NCBI GenBank assembly: GCA_963978895.1
Contig: OZ022241.1
Coordinates: 5,945,211-6,009,210 of the forward strand
Origin: Erpobdella octoculata
Lineage: Eukaryota; Annelida; Clitellata; Hirudinida; Erpobdellidae
Reading direction: 5' to 3'
Length of the DNA stretch: 64,000 bases
The notes under the pieces are model-generated. The model was given only the letters and a program-made list of their open reading frames with translations, did not search any database and had not been told where the DNA came from. The translations under genes and the position numbers were made by a program. How positions within the stretch are numbered: position 1 is the first letter of the stretch; each line of letters begins with the position of its first letter. Positions 58,401 to 64,000 of this stretch are shown here, piece by piece.

Positions 58401-61400
58401 CAAACACATCACCGTTTCCAGCAACACCCAATGAAAATCTTGATTCAAAGGAAAATGTAACACGGCTCATCAATTTGGGTAGATTTTATTTTTATTAAAA
58501 GATTAAATTGTTCATTTGAGAAAATAAAAAAAACAACGGTAATTTTCATAAAAATGAATAACACTTTTAAACAAAAAATTTTGTATCCAGGCTTATATTT
58601 ACTATCCAATTTGTTGATTTTCTGTGTTGACCATCTAGTTCTATAATTTCATTCCGAAATTTATTTACATTTACATTTTCTAATCATTAAGATATTTTAA
58701 ACAATTTATTATGTTAGATGAAAATTTATAATTTGAAAACGTTAAAATCCTAAACATACTTTATAAACTTGTAAAATCGATTAAGTTTTATGCCCATGTT
58801 ATTTTGTTTTTTTTTATTGACTTTTTACTCTTCATAAGTTTCGTAAATGTAATTTTGTTGTTTTGATCAGTTTTTACTTGCGTGCTTTTACTTAATGATT
58901 TGTCTTGTAATAAGGTTTATTTTTATACCGTGCAGTAATTATTATTATTTAAAAAATATAAAAAAGATTTTTAATAATTACGCTTACACTCACATTGCAT
59001 TAAATATTTACCAGTTTTAATCTAAAAAAACGTAGAATTCTTTTTGTCAAGTCAAAATTATGTTAACTCTGTTTTCCATTTTCTCAAAAAAACTTATGTT
59101 TTTGATTATAGTTAAAATGAGTTTGTTTTTAGCCATTTCTAATAATTTTGTTTATACATTTCAATTTTTAGATTGCCCTTCACCAAAAAACACAACCAAT
59201 TGCAACCAATCAGCTGCAATTGACACAATTGCAAAACATGGGTAAGTTTAATTGAATTTTAAAAATTTCATTATAGTTGATTTAATGAAGAATGGATAAG
59301 GCATACAAAATTTTGAAAATGTTGATTTTTGTTAAATTTACCTAAGTTACCGTTATTGTTATATGTGTAAAGTTTGCTGTGGTACTAGTTTTTAACTTTT
59401 TTTTTTAATTTTGATGTGCGTTCTAATTGTGGTTTGTTTTATAATTTTAAAAGCTTAGAAGAAGAAAACGATTTAGTGAAGATATTGTCAATAAAAGAAT
59501 CCAATTTTAATGAAAGCCAAGATTTAACTGTCAACGAAGGCCATAATTCAAAAGTCATTGAAAGCCAAGATTTAATTTTCAATGAAAGTCAAAAGTCAGA
59601 AGTCAATCAAAACCAAGATTTAATTTTAAATAAAAATCAAATATCAAAAAACAATAAAAACCAAAATTTAACTTCAAATGAAAGCCAAGTTTCAACTTTA
59701 AATGAAAATAAAAATTTAAAAAGTAGTGAAGGTCAAAATTCAAAAATCAGTGAAGGTCAAAATTTAAAAACTAGTGAAGGTCAAAATTCAAAAATCAGTG
59801 AAGGTCAAAATTCAAAAATTAGTGAAGGTCATAATTCAAAAATCAGTGAAGATCAAAATTCAAAAATCAGTGAAGGTCAAGTTTCAACTAGTAAAGAAAG
59901 TCAAGATTCAAACTTCAATAAAAGCCAAGATTTAATTTGTAATAAAGCTCAGGACTCTGAAATAAAAACAAAACAGTTTAGCCCTAAAGGTAAGATATGT
60001 TTTACATTGTCTCTGTCGGTTAAAAATTAAATGCGTAAGAAATTTTACTTCTATAATCGGGTTTCAATGTTTCAAATATTTTACCCAGTTGTTTTTGTAA
60101 TGTAATGTGATAATTTATCGAGCACTTCTTAGTTCTTTTACATGCTCCACGGAAAGAAATAATTTTACACGCTACATTTTCCGATAACATGGACTACTAG
60201 GCAGCGAGTGGGAGTCGAACCGTCAGGGTCCCACATCCAAGGCTAACACTCTACCAACTCAGTTAACATAACACAATGAGCATATGTGAGTTAATTCCTT
60301 GCTCAAAGAAACTACGTGCACAAACCTGAAATCGAGCCCGGGTACTCCGTATATCCAAGCCGGTGTCTAAACCAATAGTTTTATAGTTTGTTAAATAGAG
60401 ACCATTTTTGTTAGGTTATTTGATTTTTTATTGTATGAATGTGGATTGAAAACATTTTGTTTAAATACTTATTTTGCTTATTTGTTAATTAAAAACAACA
60501 ATAAACAAGGAATACTAAATAATAAAAACGTTTCGCCAAAAGTAGGTGTTTCGGTAATCAAATATTTTAATATTGGTTGAAGTCTATTGTCCAGCAGTGT
60601 ATGAATTTCAAAAAATTGTAGATAGGATCCTCACTTCTATGCAAACACCGTTATGGCAAAAACATTCCAAAAATCTTGTTCTAGTCACTAACAGCACTTG
60701 TAACATATAAAATACATACAGTACACACTATTTTAACTTAGGAACTTTTACAATTTTATGTAAAATCCGCCATGGTTGAAAAATGTCTAAATATAAAACA
60801 AAATGCGCCACACAAAAAAGCCAAAAGCTTACGATATAGGAGACAATTCAAAACATAATAAAAAAATTAGATACAAAAAAATGTAACTTGTGATTTGTTT
60901 CTGAAAGACGCTATCACCAAAAGTGCTTCTTCAAAATTTTAAAATCAGAACTATTATTGCCATTACGTAATAGTTAATGATGAATTATATGATTTAAAAA
61001 AAAAGCGCTCGTTACGTGTCAACCAATTTTTTAAAAAGATTTTTCAAGTCACCTACTACTCTATTGAACAAAACATGCTTGCTGTAGTTTTTGTGGTTTA
61101 TGCCAGTAACAAACATTCATGATTAACCTCATGTCTGTTGGTCTGTGCATGCTATTAGTGCTGGATAACCGAGGCTCAAGAAGTAGCCTCTTGTTAGTCA
61201 TAATCATGTCAGCTATTATTCTGCGACATATCAACGATGGAAACCTCAGTTTCTTTAATCTCTCCACGTAACTTAAATTCTTAAAAAATCTGATCATTGT
61301 TGTGGCTTGTCTCTAAACTTTATCTATTTCGGAAATAAGTTCAAGTCGGCAAAGATACCAAATTGAGGAACATATTTTAATTACGATAAAACTAGAAACT

Positions 61401-61666
61401 TGAAAGATTTTAAAGCAGTTTGGCATTTTATTCCAGTCAATTTATCTAACACTAAGTCCAACATTTTTAAGCCACTAAAAAACAAAACGTTTATGCTAAT
61501 TCCTACTGCGTTACAATTGATTTACGTAAAATGATATTTGTATGCTCTGTCATATTAAGTTCAGTTATTACATCAAAATTTAAAGTTTAATTTTTAGGTT
61601 TAATTTTTTTCTCAGGATTCATTCATTTTTGCAGATAAACTGCTAGAAAACAATAAAACTGGCTGA
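52493..61666 (+). CDS. type II Ig-domain receptor D with octapeptide-repeat tail
   Basis: Exon model: 52493-52553, 52673-52990, 53165-53497, 53566-53838, 53906-54014, 54671-54787, 55093-55196, 55317-55395, 58378-58478, 59172-59241, 59454-59989, 61635-61666. All junctions are GT-AG and in frame; 710 residues. The signal peptide (MVYFEILQLCFLSWLLNVAS), V-type domain (VDFICNHG, LRWSY, SAGVYTC) and two Cys-rich domains are exon-for-exon equal to receptor C. TM at about 337-361. The tail repeats an exon pair: 55093 plus 55317, then 58378 plus 59172. It then carries 19 eight-residue repeats (exon 59454) and a short last exon ending DKLLENNKTG in place of C's ubiquitin-like domain. The last exon is the least certain, since its intron holds a SINE and a LINE piece. 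No ITAM is seen. Ligand is unknown. Confidence 0.8.
54530..54640 (-). repeat. GTACCCGGCGTTGCCCGG-family element, degenerate copy (intron of D)
   Basis: On the minus strand: ATCCTGCGTTGCCAAGAG, then TTTTTAGAGGTTTTTCTCTT and a pyrimidine-rich end. It sits about 30 bases before the first tail exon. Confidence 0.6.
55434..56160 (+). repeat. dispersed repeat, copy C (intron of D)
   Basis: GGCCCATTTAGGTCTTATAA leads into three or more diverged units with CACATTTGAGGTCCCGGAAA and AAACCAAATTTTCAAAAAAT, as in 10541-11950. Confidence 0.75.
56460..56840 (-). mobile_element. hAT transposase C-terminal fragment (intron of D)
   Basis: 126-codon minus-strand frame: DELDKYFNLTVDSDELSTML, FWKTQ, and RKKAFSAASNILTDLRTGSD with PEHVDTW, the hAT dimerisation domain. 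A TAGGGCTCCGGGG end-like motif lies at 56159. The N-terminal part is not seen nearby. Confidence 0.75.
57158..57385 (-). repeat. pyrimidine-rich part of the GTACCCGGCGTT family (intron of D)
   Basis: On the minus strand: TTTTTCTATCGTATTTCTTT, TCTCCCGTTCGCTC and similar CGCTTTCCCG motifs, as in 14380-14460 and 31820-31900. Confidence 0.6.
59509..59964 (+). repeat. 19 tandem eight-residue (24-bp) coding repeats in receptor D
   Basis: Units follow [N/S]-E-[S/G]-Q-[D/N]-[L/S]-x-x. Outer units are diverged (NESQDLTV, NQNQDLIL, NKSQDLIC). A central block is nearly identical (SEGQNSKI several times), showing recent local expansion in frame. Receptor C has only two weak units in the matching exon (IEEQNLES and NRDQNSEV). 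Confidence 0.93.
60111..60380 (-). mobile_element. dimeric tRNA-derived SINE (intron of D)
   Basis: On the minus strand a first head (ACACCGGCTTGG, box B CGGGCTCGATTTC) is followed by the core CTTTGAGCAAGGAATTAACT. Then comes a second head (GTTAACTGAGTTGGTAGAG, box B GGTTCGACTCCCACTC) and a body ending near GTGCTCGATAAATTAT. Head 1 equals that of the SINE at 62873; head 2 equals that at 7320. Confidence 0.8.
61061..61297 (-). mobile_element. LINE C-terminal fragment (intron of D)
   Basis: The minus-strand frame has NLSYVERLKKLRFPSLICRR, the same block as YTERLKKLRLPSLTYRRKR in the LINE at 61745. Degenerate; the rest of its RT is absent. Confidence 0.7.
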
Positions 61667-61744
61667 CTTCAAAGTTCAGGAGAAAACCAACTTATAAACG
61701 ATTTATATAATTCAACATATATACTTTGTATTAAACATTTGTAG

Positions 61745-62510
61745 CAACACATCATGGTTTGTCTGTTGTGGTTCCTGAAGTTAGCTCGGTTACTGATCTA
61801 GGAATCATACTGGATTCAAAATTGAAATTCAGAGACCATGTGTTCTCTAGAATCAAAAAGGCCAATTCCTTGTTGGGTATAGTTGGAAGAACTTTGAAAT
61901 ATCTGCCTGAGGATGCTTTTGTGACATTGTACAAATCTCAGATTAGATCTCAATTGGAGTACGGAGTTCAGATTTGGAGTCCTCACGGGCGTGGTCTGAT
62001 TGAAGAACTCGAAAGGGTTCAGCGAAGGTTTACCAGAATGGTCAGGTCATGCAAAGGTCTCATTTATACGGAGAGGTTGAAGAAACTCAGATTGCCTTCC
62101 CTGACATATAGAAGAAAGCGAGCCGACCTAATTCTTCTGTATAAAATGAAGTCTGGTCAGTTGATGGATTGCCACTGTCCGGGGTTGACTCTTTGCCCTG
62201 ACGAAAGAACTAGGGGACATGAGTTCAAGTTGGCTACTAGGTTGGCTCATAAAGATTGCAGGAAGTATTACTTCAGTAACAGAGTGGTGGACGACTGGAA
62301 TCGGCTCCCTGGGCCGGTGGTGTCTGCTGAATCGTTGTCTTTGTTTAAATCACTTTTGGATGATTTTTTTGGTGATATGCAATTTGATTTTGCTTAGGAT
62401 TTTTATTTTGCTCTGTTTGTTTTTCGTTATTTTTGTTGTATTTGTTTGCGCGTTCAGTTTGTGTTTATATTGTTCGGCGAGGGGCTTGCCCGTGCCTGGT
62501 TTATAATAAT
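61745..62510 (+). mobile_element. CR1-like LINE, 5'-truncated 3' end
   Basis: An open frame of about 212 codons encodes the RT C-terminal region: VTDLGIILDSKLKFRDHV, QLEYGVQIWSPHG, RLKKLRLPSLTYRRKRADLI, TRGHEFKLATR and WNRLPGPVVSAESL. It is followed by CGAGGGGCTTGCCCGTGCCT and an A-rich end. It is intact over its length, hence young, and is related to but distinct from the LINE at 19939. Confidence 0.85.
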
Positions 62511-62872
62511 AAAAAAAATCATAATTGAACTTCTGTAAGAAAGTATGTTTTAATTGAACTGTTTTTTTTCTATTTTTCAACCATTTTGATAATTGTTATA
62601 TTGAATATAACGTATGACAATGCATCATTCTAGTGTTAAGTGATATAGATGTTTGTAACTGAAATTATAATAAGTTTGATATTTGCAATTTTTCTTGAAG
62701 ATAAAATATATTAATCATACGCAAATTGAAGTTTAATTTTTTTACACACTAACCCGTTATGTTTGCTTTAAGGATATCTTGATATAACAGCTAAATAGAC
62801 ATCCTACTTTAAATGTCACTTATATTTTTTCCAATCCGTTTGAAAATTTAACATTTGATGTCTTCAGCAGTA
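62511..62872. other. intergenic, nothing recognised
   Basis: AT-rich DNA between the LINE end and a SINE. Confidence 0.5.
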
Positions 62873-63128
62873 ATGAAATGAAATGAAATGAATTTATTTA
62901 TATAGCGCCAGTTAATGTCAGAGGCGCTTACGAAGGTTCCTATGGAATCGGAAACATCGAAGAACACGCTATTTACATAGACATGAGTTAACCCTAGATA
63001 ACGCTGAGTTGACGTGAGCACATGTGAGTTAGTTTCTTGCTCAAGGAAATTACGTGCCTGGACCGGGAATCGAACCCGGGTCCTACGACTCTCAAAGCCG
63101 GTATCTATACCACTAGACCAACACGTCC
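62873..63128 (-). mobile_element. tRNA-derived SINE with TATAGCGCC tail end
   Basis: On the minus strand: head GGACGTGTTGGTCTAGTGGT, box B GGGTTCGATTCCC, core CCTTGAGCAAGAAACTAACT, and a body ending TGGCGCTATATAAATAAATT with an ATTTC tail repeat. The acceptor stem does not pair, so it is not a tRNA gene. Confidence 0.85.
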
Positions 63129-63259
63129 AGTAAACAAACCCATCAAATATCAACTCGATTGGATATCGCAAAGTTAGCTTTTATGAGTGGTATAGGGTCC
63201 CAAGGTATGGCTCAAGCAAACAAAAAAGCAAACACGGTTTGGTTTCTTGACTGTATCAA

Positions 63260-63695
63260 TTAGGATCAAATTTAAATAGTAAACTCAAGAAACCCCACTT
63301 GTACACACGTTACGTTGACGATGTTTTTGTTATGGTCGACTCTCTGAACGATATGATAGAGTTAAAGACTGAATTCGAAATCAACAATGTACTTAACTTT
63401 ACTTAAAAATTAGTAATTTACAAAATCAACTTCCGCTCCTCAACGTTTTTGTCCCACAACTAGAAAATAAACTACATCTTAGTATCTATACAAAACCTAC
63501 AGCTGCTGGTACCACGATGAATGGTAATGGATTTTGTCCTGAACAATATAAGAAGAGCACAATACTATCTTATTTGTATCGTGCCTATAAAATATCAGTA
63601 AACAGGTCAGAATTCCACATAGAACTCCAACAAACAAAACAACTGTTGATTAATAACAATTTTCTAATAGCTTAGTTGATGATTTTGTCAAACTG
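63260..63695 (+). mobile_element. Penelope-like element reverse transcriptase fragment
   Basis: LYTRYVDDVFVMVDSLND is followed, after a frameshift near 63405, by NLQNQLPLLNVFV, LHLSIYTKPTAAG, GFCPEQYKKS and LYRAYKIS. The YVDD core, a QLPFLDV-like stretch, YxKPT and the RAYKI stretch are Penelope-family hallmarks. Both ends are missing and the frame is broken. Confidence 0.75.
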
Positions 63696-63714
63696 TTTGT
63701 TTCACGACTGGGGT

Positions 63715-63841
63715 GTAATAGGGTACGGCACATTCCGATTTCGGAGACACGTGCGGGTGGCAGGTAATACTGTGTGATCCCATATGCACGAGTCGTTCCC
63801 GGCGCCTCTGAAGCTTAGCAACTGGCGCTTCTAATCGATCC

Positions 63842-63926
<85 letters not shown>
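63715..63926 (+). mobile_element. SINE 3' fragment with (ATT)n tail
   Basis: GGGTACGGCACATTCCGATT to GTGTGATCCCATATGCACGA matches the body of the SINE at 37812. The ending TGGCGCTTCTAATCGATC is followed by 85 bases of ATT repeats (63842-63926). The head is missing. Confidence 0.85.
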
Positions 63927-64000
63927 GATAAAAAATGTTACACCACCACAACCACGGATTCAATTTCTTCAAAACCAACAACTGTTTCCTTACATTATCG

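Noticed and set aside
62995..63128. Possible tRNA gene (box A and box B present)
   Set aside because: The acceptor stem does not pair and SINE body sequence follows; same for 7420-7502, 37813-37890 and 60111-60380.
62848..63171. 107-codon minus-strand frame
   Set aside because: It is the translation of a tRNA-derived SINE.

Overview
The window is strongly AT-rich nuclear DNA from an animal, almost certainly an invertebrate. The evidence is GT-AG introns interrupting immunoglobulin-domain genes, SLC18-type vesicular transporters, tRNA-derived SINEs, CR1-, R2- and Penelope-like retroelements, hAT and Helitron relics, and very long microsatellites. I cannot name the species. The receptor architecture (signal exon, V-type domain, second domain, short linker, TM, tyrosine-motif tail, phase-1 extracellular introns) recalls the Alr allorecognition genes of the colonial hydrozoan Hydractinia. 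That is a resemblance of layout only, and a tunicate or other invertebrate is not excluded.

Left part (1-28.2 kb): four single-exon SLC18-like (VMAT/VAChT family) transporter genes. One runs off the left edge (1-1129, minus), one is complete on the minus strand (5131-6480), and two close paralogues lie on the plus strand (12512-14134 and 25406-26941). The last two sit in a segmental duplication (about 9.08-15.4 kb and 18.5-28.2 kb). Its copies carry different insertions: a 1.4-kb repeat and a CATA-rich element in copy 1; a CR1-like LINE, a Helitron helicase fragment and an RT fragment in copy 2. Copy 1 has apparently lost a stretch at its 3' end, so its transporter reads into a dispersed repeat and gains a new 41-residue tail.

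Right part (30.7-61.7 kb): a head-to-tail cluster of four membrane receptors, all on the plus strand, alternating between two families. Type I genes (30722-40559 and 46265-50798) have two extracellular domains, a 14-residue linker, a TM exon and one tail exon. The second has a textbook ITAM in its tail; in the first the N-terminal tyrosine motif is lost. Type II genes (41213-45394 and 52493-61666) have three extracellular cysteine-rich or Ig-like domains, a TM exon and a tail built from many small exons. The first ends in a complete ubiquitin-like domain without the terminal Gly-Gly. The second lacks that domain but has a duplicated pair of tail exons and 19 tandem eight-residue repeats. In all four genes my exon models keep frame at every junction and give total lengths divisible by three. 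The cluster looks like a duplicated two-gene unit (type I plus type II) that may signal as a pair: a candidate immune or self-recognition locus.

The rest is repeats: a two-phase pentanucleotide array, large CATA and TACACACA arrays, (TA)n tracts that collected insertions, MITEs (one with an exact 8-bp target duplication), modular tRNA SINEs (one with two tRNA-like heads), and broken retroelements, among them R2-like, L2/CR1-like and Penelope-like pieces.
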